DNA of 56,776 bases. Origin: an uncultured Collinsella sp. Its GTDB lineage: Bacteria; Actinomycetota; Coriobacteriia; Coriobacteriales; Coriobacteriaceae. Below the pieces are notes generated by a model. That model did no database searches, had not been told where the DNA came from, and saw nothing but the letters and a program-made list of their open reading frames with translations. Positions 16,305-24,557 of this stretch are shown here, one piece after another. Made by a program: the position numbers and the translations under genes. The stretch covers positions 1-56,776 of the forward strand of contig CATWID010000009.1 of NCBI GenBank assembly GCA_958350755.1. The letters are read 5' to 3'. Every line of letters begins with the position of its first letter. Positions within the stretch are counted from its first letter, which is position 1.

Positions 16305-17273
16305 ATGAACGCACACGATCTGATCAAAGAGGCAATTGCCGAGAAGGGCAAGTTCGACAGCGTCTACTGGATTGCTTGCGGTGGCTCCATGATCGATTTG
16401 ATCCCGGCTCATGAGCTTCTGCAGCGCGAGGCAACCACCTTCACTTCGTATATCTATACGGCTCGCGAGTTTGATATCATGCGCCCGCGCCGCTTGGGTG
16501 AGAAATCCCTGGTCATTGCTTGCAGCCACAGTGGCAACACCCCCGAGGTCGTCGAGGGCTGTGAGATTGCCCTTGCTGCCGGCGCTACGGTGATCGCCCA
16601 GACCGACAACGCTGGATCCAAGATTGACTCCGGCAAGTGGACCACGTGGGTCTACCCGTGGGGCGAGGGCGTGCCGCAGGCCGAGGTCCCCGCTGGCATT
16701 TCGCTGTCGCTTGCGGCCGAGCTGCTCGATCAGCAGGAGGGCTACGCCGATCTTGCCGATATGTATGCCGGTATCGCCGAGATGGATAAGATTCTTCCCC
16801 CGGCACGTGAGAAGGTAAATGCCGAGCTAGGCGATCGTTTTGCCAAGCTTTGCCAGGAGCACGAGTTCTTCTACATTCTGGGCAGCGGTCCCAACTTTAG
16901 CCAGACCTACGGTTTCGCTATCTGCTCTCTTATGGAGATGCAGTGGCAGCACTGCAGCTACATCCACTCTGCCGAGTACTTCCACGGCCCCTTCGAGGCT
17001 ACTCAGGATGGCGTTTTTTACTTCCTGCAGATGGGCTCCAGCGAGTGCCGTGCCATGGACGAGCGCGCCCTTGCGTTCCTTAAGACGCATACCGATACGC
17101 TGATGGTGCTCGATGCCAAGGAGTACGGTATGGAAGCCGTGCCGGCGAGCGTCCGTGCCTATCTGGACCCGGTGCTGTTCTACGCCATGAACTGCGAGCT
17201 GCGTGCTGCACGCGGCAAGGTGTTTGATCACGATCCCGATTTCCGTCGCTATATGGGTGTTGTCGAGTACTAG
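16305..17273 (+). CDS. frlB: Fructoselysine-6-phosphate deglycase-like SIS protein
   Basis: A 322-residue protein with two SIS (sugar isomerase) domains, close in length to E. coli FrlB (about 340). The first SIS domain shows YWIACGGSMIDLIPAHEL and ACSHSGNTPEVVEGCE; the second has FYILGSGPNFSQTYGFA and HSAEYFHGPFE, where the Glu and His of this segment are characteristic of FrlB and related deglycases. FrlB cleaves fructoselysine-6-phosphate into glucose-6-phosphate and lysine. The ATG at 16305 follows AAAGGA. Position next to FrlC- and FrlD-like genes makes the assignment strong, although the amine released here may not be lysine. Glucose-6-phosphate would enter glycolysis through Pgi, also encoded in this window. 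Confidence 0.85.
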   Translation: MNAHDLIKEAIAEKGKFDSVYWIACGGSMIDLIPAHELLQREATTFTSYIYTAREFDIMRPRRLGEKSLVIACSHSGNTPEVVEGCEIALAAGATVIAQTDNAGSKIDSGKWTTWVYPWGEGVPQAEVPAGISLSLAAELLDQQEGYADLADMYAGIAEMDKILPPAREKVNAELGDRFAKLCQEHEFFYILGSGPNFSQTYGFAICSLMEMQWQHCSYIHSAEYFHGPFEATQDGVFYFLQMGSSECRAMDERALAFLKTHTDTLMVLDAKEYGMEAVPASVRAYLDPVLFYAMNCELRAARGKVFDHDPDFRRYMGVVEY

Positions 17274-17287
17274 AAGGGGCAAAGGCC

Positions 17288-18151
17288 ATGGCATTTAACG
17301 TTAACGCGCTCGGATTTGGCGACAACGTCGTCGATCGCTACGAGCATATCCACACCATGTATCCCGGCGGCAATGCGGTGAACTTCGCCGTTTATGCCAA
17401 GAAATGCGGTGCCGCACGCTCTGCATACATGGGCATTTTTGGCAATGACGCCGCTGCCGAGCATGTCATTACAAGCCTCGAGGATGAGGGTATCGAGCTT
17501 GACAAGTGCGAGCAGATGATTGGCGAGAACGGAGCGGCTCGCGTGACCGTCGTTGACGGTGACCGTGTCTTCCTCGGCTCCAACGAGGGCGGTATCCGTG
17601 GCGATGCGCGCTATGTTCTCGATCGCTTTGACCTTTCGTACATGAAGCAGTTCGATGTGGTTCATTCGGGCAACTATTGCTTCACCGAGCGCGAGCTGCC
17701 CAAGTTGAAGGCTGCGGGCGTCACGGTCTCTTTTGACTTTTCGGACGACTCCACCGACGAGTACTACGAGCAGATTGCGCCCTATGTCGATTTTGCTTTC
17801 TTTAGTGCGGCGGATGCCGCGAGTGAGGACGAGATTCGCGAGCGTCTGGCATGGGTGAAGGATCTGGGTCCGCGTTTTGTGTCGGCTACGGCGGGCGCCG
17901 AGGGCTGCATCGCTTACGACGGCGAGCGTTATTACCGCCAGCTGGCTAAACCGGTAACGGACATGAAGGACACCATGGGGGCGGGCGACTCGTTCCTCAC
18001 CTCGTTTTTGATGTGCTATCTCGATTCCGCCAAGCGTGGTGAGGGTGGCGCCGAGGCCATCGAGCGCGCGCTCGACTTTGCTGCCGGGTTTGCCTCGACC
18101 GTGTGCGGCATGGAAGGTTCTTGGGGCCACGGAGCACCAATCGTCGAATAG
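17288..18151 (+). CDS. frlD: Fructoselysine kinase-like PfkB kinase
   Basis: A 287-residue ribokinase-family kinase. The substrate-side loop reads MYPGGNAVNFAVYAKKCG and the ATP/anion-hole motif is DTMGAGDSFLTSF, with catalytic Asp in GAGD. The FSDDSTDEYYEQIAPYVDFAFFSA stretch is typical of FrlD, which phosphorylates fructoselysine on C6 before FrlB cleaves it. It starts 14 bp after the deglycase stop, in the canonical B-D order. A second, diverged copy lies just downstream after a hairpin, so this one is more likely the dedicated Amadori-product kinase. Confidence 0.84.
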   Translation: MAFNVNALGFGDNVVDRYEHIHTMYPGGNAVNFAVYAKKCGAARSAYMGIFGNDAAAEHVITSLEDEGIELDKCEQMIGENGAARVTVVDGDRVFLGSNEGGIRGDARYVLDRFDLSYMKQFDVVHSGNYCFTERELPKLKAAGVTVSFDFSDDSTDEYYEQIAPYVDFAFFSAADAASEDEIRERLAWVKDLGPRFVSATAGAEGCIAYDGERYYRQLAKPVTDMKDTMGAGDSFLTSFLMCYLDSAKRGEGGAEAIERALDFAAGFASTVCGMEGSWGHGAPIVE

Positions 18152-18221
18152 CTTAAGAAAGCGTACGGCGGTCTGGCTATGAGGCCTTGGACAGCCGATG
18201 CAAAACAATAAGCGAAACGCG

Positions 18222-18255
18222 AAAAGGGGGCTCGCCATGTGGTGGGTCCCCTTTT
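18222..18255 (+). terminator. Strong hairpin splitting the frl-like operon
   Basis: AAAAGGGGGCTCGCC (18222-18236) and GGTGGGTCCCCTTTT (18241-18255) pair over 15 bp, including three G-U pairs, with an ATGT tetraloop. The arms end in A4/T4, so it could work as a terminator in both directions or as an mRNA processing site. It lies in the only gap above 100 bp inside the operon. Confidence 0.7.
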
Positions 18256-18272
18256 GAACATTGGAGAAGACC

Positions 18273-19073
18273 ATGGGTATTAAAGCGTGTGCGGCTGGTT
18301 TTTGCTGTGCGGACGTCTATCAAAACATCGGCGTGTTCTATCCGACTGGTAATGGCATTGACTGGGGTATCCATCTTGCACGAATGGGCGTTTCGGTATC
18401 CGCCGTGTCGGTTGTCGGCAAGGACGAGTACGGAGACAAGATGAGAGAGGCGCTGGCCGCCGAGGGGTTTGATATCTCTCATCTGCGGGTGGAGGATGGC
18501 GACACCTCGGTGATGCTCATGGCATTGAAAGACGGCGTCGATCGCGTGCATCTCGAGGCAATCGATGGCGTAATGGAGACATATCGTCCGAATGAAGATG
18601 ACCGGGCGTTTATCCTAGAGCATGACATCATTCATACCGACCTGTTTGGCAATTGTTTGGACCTCCTGCCCGAGTGGCATGATGCGGGCAAGACGGTGGT
18701 TATGGACTTCTCGGTGTTCAGCCAGGATCCCGAATATGCCTGCGAGAATCATTTTCCCTACGTTGACTACGCATTTATGTCGTTTGAAGATGACACTCCG
18801 GAGCTGCGGGACTGGGTACGTCACGCGCAGGAATTGGGGCCGCGCGTTGCGGTTGCCACGCTTGGCGAGAAGGGAAGCATTGCCTATGACGGTGAGCGCT
18901 TCTATGAGTGCGGGATCGTGCCGGCGGAGAAGGTCGTTAATACCGTGGGTGCCGGCGACTCGTATATCGCCGGGTTTACCAAGGGCGTGATCGATGGCCT
19001 TGATATTCCGGCGTGTATGAAGGCGGGCGCTGAGCTGTCGTCCCGAGTGATCGGTTCGTTTGAGCCGTACTAG
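18273..19073 (+). CDS. Second PfkB/FrlD-like carbohydrate kinase
   Basis: A 266-residue ribokinase-family kinase, related to the FrlD homologue upstream but clearly diverged. The substrate loop is PTGNGIDWGIHLARMG instead of GGNAVN, and the catalytic motif is NTVGAGDSYIAGF. DFSVFSQDPEYACENHFPYVDYAF corresponds to the FrlD segment. The ATG at 18273 follows GGAG at 18263; an earlier in-frame start is too close to that site. The changed substrate loop suggests it phosphorylates a different sugar or amine adduct, perhaps a product of the second half of the operon. The specific substrate cannot be told from sequence. Confidence 0.82.
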   Translation: MGIKACAAGFCCADVYQNIGVFYPTGNGIDWGIHLARMGVSVSAVSVVGKDEYGDKMREALAAEGFDISHLRVEDGDTSVMLMALKDGVDRVHLEAIDGVMETYRPNEDDRAFILEHDIIHTDLFGNCLDLLPEWHDAGKTVVMDFSVFSQDPEYACENHFPYVDYAFMSFEDDTPELRDWVRHAQELGPRVAVATLGEKGSIAYDGERFYECGIVPAEKVVNTVGAGDSYIAGFTKGVIDGLDIPACMKAGAELSSRVIGSFEPY

Positions 19074-19100
19074 GGTCAAATGCCTGGAAAGGAGTACGAA

Positions 19101-19961
19101 ATGGTTATCGACATGTTGGTCCATCCTATGCTCTACGGCGAGATCTGTACGCCGGGTGATGAGCCTGATGGATTCGGTTTTTGGTCACGAGAATTTGGTA
19201 TGGGGCATATGGGCCCCATGGATTGGGATGAGCTTCAAGTCGAGATGGACGTCTGCGATGTGCAGAAGAGCGTGCTCATGCCGCTCGATGTAACCACGGC
19301 ATGCGGAGGGCACTTTGGCACCAATGACCAGATTGCCATGCTGGTTGCCGCACATCCCGATCGTCTGTGGGGATTTGCGAGCGTAGACCCGCAGGTGAGC
19401 GGTGCCGCAGACGAATTGGAGCGCGCCTTTACCGAGTTGGGGGCAAAGGGGCTTTGCCTGCATCCTGCAAAGCAGGGTTTTGCCCCCGATGATGCTGTGG
19501 CCGAGCCGCTTTACGAACTGTGCGAGCGCTATAACAAGCCGGTGGTTTTCCATGCCGGTATGTCTTGGGAGCCGGGCGCAGAGCTCTCGCGCAGTAACCC
19601 GCTTGCATTTGAGCACACAATCGCAACGCATCCAAATGTGCGTTTTAGTTTGACCCATTTTGGCTGGCCCTGGGTGCGCGAGACCGTGGCGATGCTGCTC
19701 AAGTATCCCAACTGCTACGCGGACACCTCTATCACTTACATCGATTCGCCCGAGGAGATGATGCAGCGTCTTTTCACGGTCGATATGGGGCCGCTGTGGT
19801 ATGAGCGCGCGCTATCGCACCAAGTGATGTTCGCCAGCAATACGCCGCGCTTCCGTGCATTCAAACTCAAGCGGGCGCTCGATACCGTGCCCATGCGCGA
19901 TGATGCGCGAGAAAGGCTCTACTGGGGTAATGCCCTGCGTTTTCTTGAAGGGGATGAGTGA
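19101..19961 (+). CDS. Amidohydrolase_2 family TIM-barrel protein with degenerate metal ligands
   Basis: A 286-residue protein of the amidohydrolase_2 (ACMSD-like) family. The fold is recognisable from KSVLMPLDVTTACGG, GFASVDPQ, GAKGLCLHP, KPVVFHAGMSWEPG and FSLTHFGWPWVRE. The usual N-terminal HxH is changed to IDMLVHPMLYG, which keeps one His, and the C-terminal Asp (normally GTDyP or GSDyP) is Asn in MFASNTPRF. The two internal His residues remain. The enzyme may bind metal weakly or not at all, or do non-hydrolytic chemistry. The ATG at 19101 follows AAGGAG. It overlaps the YjbQ gene by 4 bp, so the two are translationally coupled. Confidence 0.82.
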   Translation: MVIDMLVHPMLYGEICTPGDEPDGFGFWSREFGMGHMGPMDWDELQVEMDVCDVQKSVLMPLDVTTACGGHFGTNDQIAMLVAAHPDRLWGFASVDPQVSGAADELERAFTELGAKGLCLHPAKQGFAPDDAVAEPLYELCERYNKPVVFHAGMSWEPGAELSRSNPLAFEHTIATHPNVRFSLTHFGWPWVRETVAMLLKYPNCYADTSITYIDSPEEMMQRLFTVDMGPLWYERALSHQVMFASNTPRFRAFKLKRALDTVPMRDDARERLYWGNALRFLEGDE

Positions 19962-20392
19962 ACATGGTGACGCTCGAGACATTGAGCTATCTATCGACTG
20001 CTCCGGACCAGTTCATCGATATTACCGAGGACGTGCACGCTGCCATCGAACGCAGCTCGGTGACCAATGGCTTGGCGGCGATTATTTTGTCGCATACGAC
20101 CTGCGGAATCGTGGTAAACGAGGGGCTGCCCTGCGTGGAGACGGATCTTATGGAGACGCTTGATCGCATCGCCCCACTCGATGCCCCCTATGCGCATGCA
20201 CACTTCCTGCCGAGCTATGGAGCCACCGGTAACAACTCCTGTGGGCATATCAAGAGCATGATTTGTGGAAACAGTTGCTTCTTTCCCGTCCAAGATGGCC
20301 ACATCGTGTGCGGAAGTGCCCAGAACATCTATCTTGCGGAGTTTGACGGTCCGCAGAAGCGAAAAGTGTACGTCGAGGTGCTGGGGGAGTAA
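19958..20392 (+). CDS. YjbQ/UPF0047 family protein
   Basis: A 144-residue member of the YjbQ (UPF0047) family. Conserved marks are SHTTCGIVVNEG, the His-rich YAHAHFLPSYG, GHIKSMICGNSC, and the C-terminal AEFDGPQKRKVYVEV. YjbQ proteins form trimers and some show weak thiamin-phosphate synthase activity, but their true function is unsettled. The usual LGTWQ is replaced by CGSAQN, so this member is divergent. GTG 19958 overlaps the previous stop; ATG 19964 is an alternative. Its place inside a sugar-amine catabolic operon suggests a role in that pathway rather than in thiamin synthesis. Confidence 0.85.
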   Translation: MNMVTLETLSYLSTAPDQFIDITEDVHAAIERSSVTNGLAAIILSHTTCGIVVNEGLPCVETDLMETLDRIAPLDAPYAHAHFLPSYGATGNNSCGHIKSMICGNSCFFPVQDGHIVCGSAQNIYLAEFDGPQKRKVYVEVLGE

Positions 20393-20425
20393 CGTCCCTG
20401 CAATAACCCTATGAAGGAGCACGTT

Positions 20426-21235
20426 ATGTCGTTTCTAACTTCGATGTTCAAGAACGAAAAGCCGGTTATCGGAATGCTGCACCTGCGTCCTCTGCCGGGC
20501 GATCCGCTGTATTACCCGGGCGGAAGCGTATCGCAGGTCGTGGAAGCCGCCAAGCGCGATCTCGAGGCGTTGCAGCAGGGCGGTGTCGATGGCATTTTGA
20601 TTACCAATGAGCTCTCGATGCCCTATGAGCAGCATGTTTCTCCCTCAACCCTTGCATCGATGGGCTATGTAATCGGGGCTCTGTCCCATGATCTGTCGAC
20701 TCCTTGGGGAGCTGAGGCAATTTACGATGGTGATGCCACAATCGAGCTGTGCGCTGCCGTCGACGCGCAGTTCACGCGCTGCAATTTTTGCGGTGCCTGG
20801 GCCGGTGATCTCGGGCTGATTAACCGAGATTTCGCTCACACCATGCGTCGCAAGGCGGCGCTGCGCTTGGACGACCTCAAGCTTTTTCACTTCATCACGA
20901 GCGAGGGCGAGGTTTATCTCAACGACCGCACGACCGCGGACATTGCCGATTCACTTCTCTTTAATTGCCTACCGGATGCGATAGTCATCGGCGGTTCGGC
21001 TGCCGGTCGTGGCGCTTCGGGCGAGCTTGCCGACGAGGTCCGCGAGCGTGTTGGCGAAGTGCCCGTGGTATGTGGCACCGGTTGTCGCGAAAATACCGTG
21101 GCTGACGTATTTGCTCACTACAATGGCGCGTTTGTCGGCACGTGCTTAAAGCGCGACGGAAAGCTGGATGCCCCGGTTGATGTTGAGCGGGTGGTTCGTT
21201 TTATGGCTGCCGCTCGTACGGCGCGAGGGGAGTAG
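20426..21235 (+). CDS. BtpA/SgcQ family protein
   Basis: A 269-residue TIM-barrel protein of the BtpA family. The signature KPVIGMLHLRPLPGDP is at residues 11-26, followed by GVDGILITNE, and the phosphate-binding C-terminal segments PDAIVIGGSAAGRG and VVCGTGCRENTV. BtpA was first linked to photosystem I stability, but homologues such as SgcQ sit in sugar-catabolic operons and are probably enzymes acting on phosphorylated sugars. The ATG at 20426 follows GAAGGAG. It lies 33 bp after the YjbQ gene and 6 bp before an FGGY kinase gene, so an aldolase- or isomerase-like step on the kinase product is a fair guess. Confidence 0.86.
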   Translation: MSFLTSMFKNEKPVIGMLHLRPLPGDPLYYPGGSVSQVVEAAKRDLEALQQGGVDGILITNELSMPYEQHVSPSTLASMGYVIGALSHDLSTPWGAEAIYDGDATIELCAAVDAQFTRCNFCGAWAGDLGLINRDFAHTMRRKAALRLDDLKLFHFITSEGEVYLNDRTTADIADSLLFNCLPDAIVIGGSAAGRGASGELADEVRERVGEVPVVCGTGCRENTVADVFAHYNGAFVGTCLKRDGKLDAPVDVERVVRFMAAARTARGE

Positions 21236-21241
21236 GCACCT

Positions 21242-22759
21242 ATGGCGCTCTATCTGGGTATTGATATTGGGACAAGCGCCTCTAAAGGCGTTTTAATCGA
21301 TGATCGATGCAACATCGTTTGCCAAGCCTCTTGTGGACATGAGACGGACAACCCGTGTGATGGATGGTACCAGCATGATGCTGAGGCAGTTTGGTGGGGC
21401 GATTTTTGCCGCTTGTCGCGCGAGCTGGTGATGCGATCGGGGGTTAACGCGGCGCAGATCGGATGCGTGGGCCTTTCCGCATTGGGTTGCGACTGTGTGC
21501 CGGTCGATACCGAGTGCAACGCGCTGGCGCCCGCGATTTTGTATGGAGTCGATGCACGTTCGAAGCCGCAGATTGACGAGCTCCTTTCCGAATATGGGTC
21601 AGGTCGCGCACGCGAACTTTTCGGGCACGATCCCTGCTCATCAGATATTGCTCCCAAGATCTTATGGTTTAAGGAGAATATGCCCGAGGTGCACGAACGT
21701 GCCGCGAAGTTCCTGACGGCATCATCGTTTCTATGCGCAAAGTTGACGGGGCGTTTTACGGTGGACCGTTACTTGGCGGAGGATTTTCTTCCCCTATACG
21801 ACCGCTACACTTGGAGGGTTGATGCTCGGGAATGTGCTCGTTTCTGCCGGCCTGACCAGATGACGGAGGTAATGTCGGCTACCGATATTGCCGGGGTGAT
21901 TACGCAGCGCGCGGCTGAGGCGACAGGGCTCGCGGCAGGGACACCTGTCTTAGTGGGAACGGGCGACTCTGGTGCCGAGGCCATTTCGACGGGTGTATTT
22001 CGTCCCGGCGATATGATGGTTCAGTTGGGGAGCACGGCGTATTTCATCTACCTAGCTGATCATATGGTCGATGATGCCCGCCTGTGGCCAGGGACGTTTA
22101 TCATTCCCGGAACTTACGGGATCTGTGCGGGGACCAATACGGCGGGTGCACTCACATCGTGGCTGCGCCAAGAGCTGTATCGCGACGCCGTGGAGGCCGA
22201 GGGCCACGGTGGCCCCGATGCATATTCGGTCATGGCGCATGATGCCGCCGATGTGGCGCCGGGTGCCGATGGGCTCCTGTGCCTGCCGTACTTTGCGGGG
22301 GAGCGTACTCCGCTCAACGATCCCGAGGCACGTGGCGTCTTCTTTGGCCTGACCGGAAGGCATACGCGAGCCCATATGGTTCGCGCCGCCTTGGAAGGCG
22401 TCGCGTATACCGTTGCATCCCATGTCGACATTATCGAGCGAGAGCATGGACTGCCAATTGGGCGCATTATGCTTGTCGGAGGTGGAACCAAGAATCCAGT
22501 TTGGATGCAGGCTATCGCCGACGTATGCGGGCGCGAGGTCTCGGTTGCCAAGGTTACGGTGGGCGCATGCTTCGGTGATGCCATCATGGCAGCTCTCGCA
22601 GGTGGCGCCTATGCATCATGGGATGAACTCGCCCAAGTCCTTGGCGTTGCACAAACAATCGTGCCCGATATGGCTGCCCACGAGCTATATGCGTCGCGTC
22701 GTCATATCTTTGACGAATTGTATGCACGCAACCGTGATCTCATGCACGAATTGGTGTAA
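21242..22759 (+). CDS. FGGY-family carbohydrate kinase (xylulokinase-like)
   Basis: A 505-residue sugar kinase of the FGGY family. The N-terminal phosphate-1 motif is GIDIGTSASKGVLID, the active-site DGWYQHDAEAVW segment follows, the second domain has GTGDSGAEAISTGVFRPGD, and the C-terminal family signature region reads GRIMLVGGGTKNPVWMQAIADV. Size fits xylulokinase or a related pentulose/hexulose kinase. It starts 6 bp after the BtpA gene and is the last gene of the operon; a terminator follows. It is the third kinase of the operon, which implies more than one phosphorylated intermediate. Confidence 0.9.
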   Translation: MALYLGIDIGTSASKGVLIDDRCNIVCQASCGHETDNPCDGWYQHDAEAVWWGDFCRLSRELVMRSGVNAAQIGCVGLSALGCDCVPVDTECNALAPAILYGVDARSKPQIDELLSEYGSGRARELFGHDPCSSDIAPKILWFKENMPEVHERAAKFLTASSFLCAKLTGRFTVDRYLAEDFLPLYDRYTWRVDARECARFCRPDQMTEVMSATDIAGVITQRAAEATGLAAGTPVLVGTGDSGAEAISTGVFRPGDMMVQLGSTAYFIYLADHMVDDARLWPGTFIIPGTYGICAGTNTAGALTSWLRQELYRDAVEAEGHGGPDAYSVMAHDAADVAPGADGLLCLPYFAGERTPLNDPEARGVFFGLTGRHTRAHMVRAALEGVAYTVASHVDIIEREHGLPIGRIMLVGGGTKNPVWMQAIADVCGREVSVAKVTVGACFGDAIMAALAGGAYASWDELAQVLGVAQTIVPDMAAHELYASRRHIFDELYARNRDLMHELV

Positions 22760-22789
22760 TGCTGCCGAATTGTACTGCCTTCCAAAATA

Positions 22790-22829
22790 GGGACTGCGTT
22801 GTGCGATTCGCATGTCCCTTGGCATTTTT
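22790..22829 (+). terminator. Terminator of the frl-like operon
   Basis: GGGACTGCG (22790-22798) pairs with CGCATGTCCC (22809-22818) with one bulged base; a T-rich tract follows at 22825-22829. It separates the operon from the convergent TatD gene. Confidence 0.65.
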
Positions 22830-22840
22830 GCCCACAGTGG

Positions 22841-23623
22841 TTAGCGAAGGTCAAAAACAGAGTGCGCATTTGCTAAAACTACCGACTCGATGCGCTTTGC
22901 GTCACAGTTTTTGAGTGAGGCAATGCGCATCGAGGTCCTTGCGAGCGATTTGATGAGCGACTGCGCGCTTGTTTCTGTGTTTGGCTCGGCCGGCGCATCG
23001 GTCTCGAGCAGTAGACGGTCGAGTGGAATCTGTCGTGCGTATTCGCGTCCTCGTTTGGACGCGAGCATGCGTTCGTTGACGGAAAAATAACAGCCCGCAT
23101 TACGCGCGCGGGCGAGTTCGTCCGAAGTACCGCTAAACCAGTGGAAGATGATAACGGGGGAGTCGGAGTTTGGGATGAGTGGTCCATGCGATTCGAGGAC
23201 GTTCAGTACGGTTCCTGCCGAACGAACAGCGTGAATTGATATCACGCGCCCGGCAAGAGGGTGCTGCGCGAGTGCATCGCAGAGCCGGTCAAATGCCTGT
23301 GCTTGTAGCGGCTCGCTTCCGGCAAAACGAGCGGAAAAGTCGAGCCCGACCTCGCCGATATAGCGCTCTTGGGCAGCAACTTCGCAAAGCAGATTGATTT
23401 CAGCGTTGCCACATCGTCCGTCGGCGAGCCACCAGGGATGGAGGCCGATGCCGGCAAAGATATTTGAACGGCCGCAGGCGCGCTTCTTGGCGCGTGCAAA
23501 GTCGTGCGGATCGACGCCGCAGTCAAATAGAATCAGGCCCAGCGCCGTTGCCTCATCGGCAACGGCGTCCGGGTGAGCCATTAGATCAAGATGGCAGTGT
23601 GCATCAAATAACCGGGGCTCCAT
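22841..23623 (-). CDS. TatD family metal-dependent hydrolase
   Basis: A 260-residue TatD-type deoxyribonuclease/hydrolase. The metal ligands are visible: FDAHCHLD at the N terminus, GEVGLDF with its Glu, ISIHAVRS and IIFHWFSG with His, and LLLETDAP with the last Asp. TatD proteins degrade DNA ends or act on small esters or peptides in quality control. The start is the ATG at 23621-23623, after GGAG. It is 14 bp from the tcdA stop on the same strand, so the two genes probably form an operon. The family is short and well conserved here with no missing ligand. Confidence 0.93.
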   Translation of the reverse strand: MEPRLFDAHCHLDLMAHPDAVADEATALGLILFDCGVDPHDFARAKKRACGRSNIFAGIGLHPWWLADGRCGNAEINLLCEVAAQERYIGEVGLDFSARFAGSEPLQAQAFDRLCDALAQHPLAGRVISIHAVRSAGTVLNVLESHGPLIPNSDSPVIIFHWFSGTSDELARARNAGCYFSVNERMLASKRGREYARQIPLDRLLLETDAPAEPNTETSAQSLIKSLARTSMRIASLKNCDAKRIESVVLANAHSVFDLR

Positions 23624-23637
23624 CTCGGCGCGCTCCG

Positions 23638-24435
23638 CTAGTCTAGGCGCTGGCCATCGGCGCGCACGCGCTCGGTGCCGCGGCCACTGATCTGACGGAT
23701 AACCTCGCCGGCGATCATCTGGCCCATGATGGGCGGCATAAAACTGGCAGTTCCCAGCTCGGTGCGCTCGTGGATGTTGAAAGGATCGCGGGGCTGTGTC
23801 TTAACCGATTCCTCGCAGCTAAACAGTACGTGTAGGCTCTTGATTCCGCGCTTCTTACATTCTTTGCGCATAATGCGGCTCATGGGGTCACGTACCGTAT
23901 CGAAGATGTCGGCAAAGCGGAGGCACTCGGGATGGAGTTTGTTGGCCCCGCCCATGGAGCTAACCAAACGGATGTCATGGTCCTGAGCATATTTGGCAAT
24001 GGTGAGCTTGGCCGAGATGGTGTCGATGGCGTCGACGACGTAGTCTAGCTTGCCACCCGTCTGCTCAGAAACGCTCGCGAAGAACTCGTCGATGTTGTCG
24101 CTCAGCAGGTATTCGGTGCGCTTGATAACGCTGGCGGCGGGATTGATGTCGTGGATCATGGCTTCCATCACGTCAACCTTGCGCTTGCCGACGGTGCTGT
24201 GAAAGGCGATGGCCTGTCGATTGATGTTGCTGGGCGCGACGATATCCTTGTCCAGAATCACAAAATGACCGATGCCGCCGCGGACAAGTGCCTCGCAGCA
24301 GTTAGAGCCCACGCCTCCGCAGCCGAGCACCAGCACCGTGGCGTTGGCGAGTCTATCGAGTGCCTCACGGCCCATGATGATCTCGAGTTTGGTGTCGCGT
24401 GTCTCGACGGGAGCTGCGGCTGCGGTTTCGGTCAT
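23638..24435 (-). CDS. tcdA: tRNA threonylcarbamoyladenosine dehydratase
   Basis: A 265-residue ThiF/MoeB-like E1 enzyme. The ATP-binding glycine loop is VLVLGCGGVGSNCCEALVR and the adenylation segment DKDIVAPSNINRQAI follows. VVDAIDTISAKL and the FSCEE stretch are typical of TcdA (CsdL), which converts t6A at tRNA position 37 to cyclic ct6A using ATP. The ATG at 24435 follows GGAGG. Cys residues expected for a zinc site in other E1 enzymes are not obvious, as in TcdA. It is transcribed ahead of the TatD gene. The upstream region on the other strand holds a candidate small RNA. Confidence 0.92.
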   Translation of the reverse strand: MTETAAAAPVETRDTKLEIIMGREALDRLANATVLVLGCGGVGSNCCEALVRGGIGHFVILDKDIVAPSNINRQAIAFHSTVGKRKVDVMEAMIHDINPAASVIKRTEYLLSDNIDEFFASVSEQTGGKLDYVVDAIDTISAKLTIAKYAQDHDIRLVSSMGGANKLHPECLRFADIFDTVRDPMSRIMRKECKKRGIKSLHVLFSCEESVKTQPRDPFNIHERTELGTASFMPPIMGQMIAGEVIRQISGRGTERVRADGQRLD

Positions 24436-24522
24436 AGATGTCCTCCGATGGGGAAGCGGATCGTGTTTGGGCTATCGCCATTATAGGGATTATCACGATT
24501 CCATTTGAGCCCTAGGGGCTTG

Positions 24523-24551
24523 TTGAAATGAGATCGGGATTCGCATAAGAT
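24523..24551 (+). promoter_or_regulatory. Near-consensus promoter of a candidate small RNA
   Basis: TTGAAA (24523-24528) and TAAGAT (24546-24551) are exactly 17 bp apart. No coding sequence follows before a strong terminator, so this promoter would make a short non-coding transcript starting near 24558. Confidence 0.7.
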
Positions 24552-24557
24552 GAAGCA

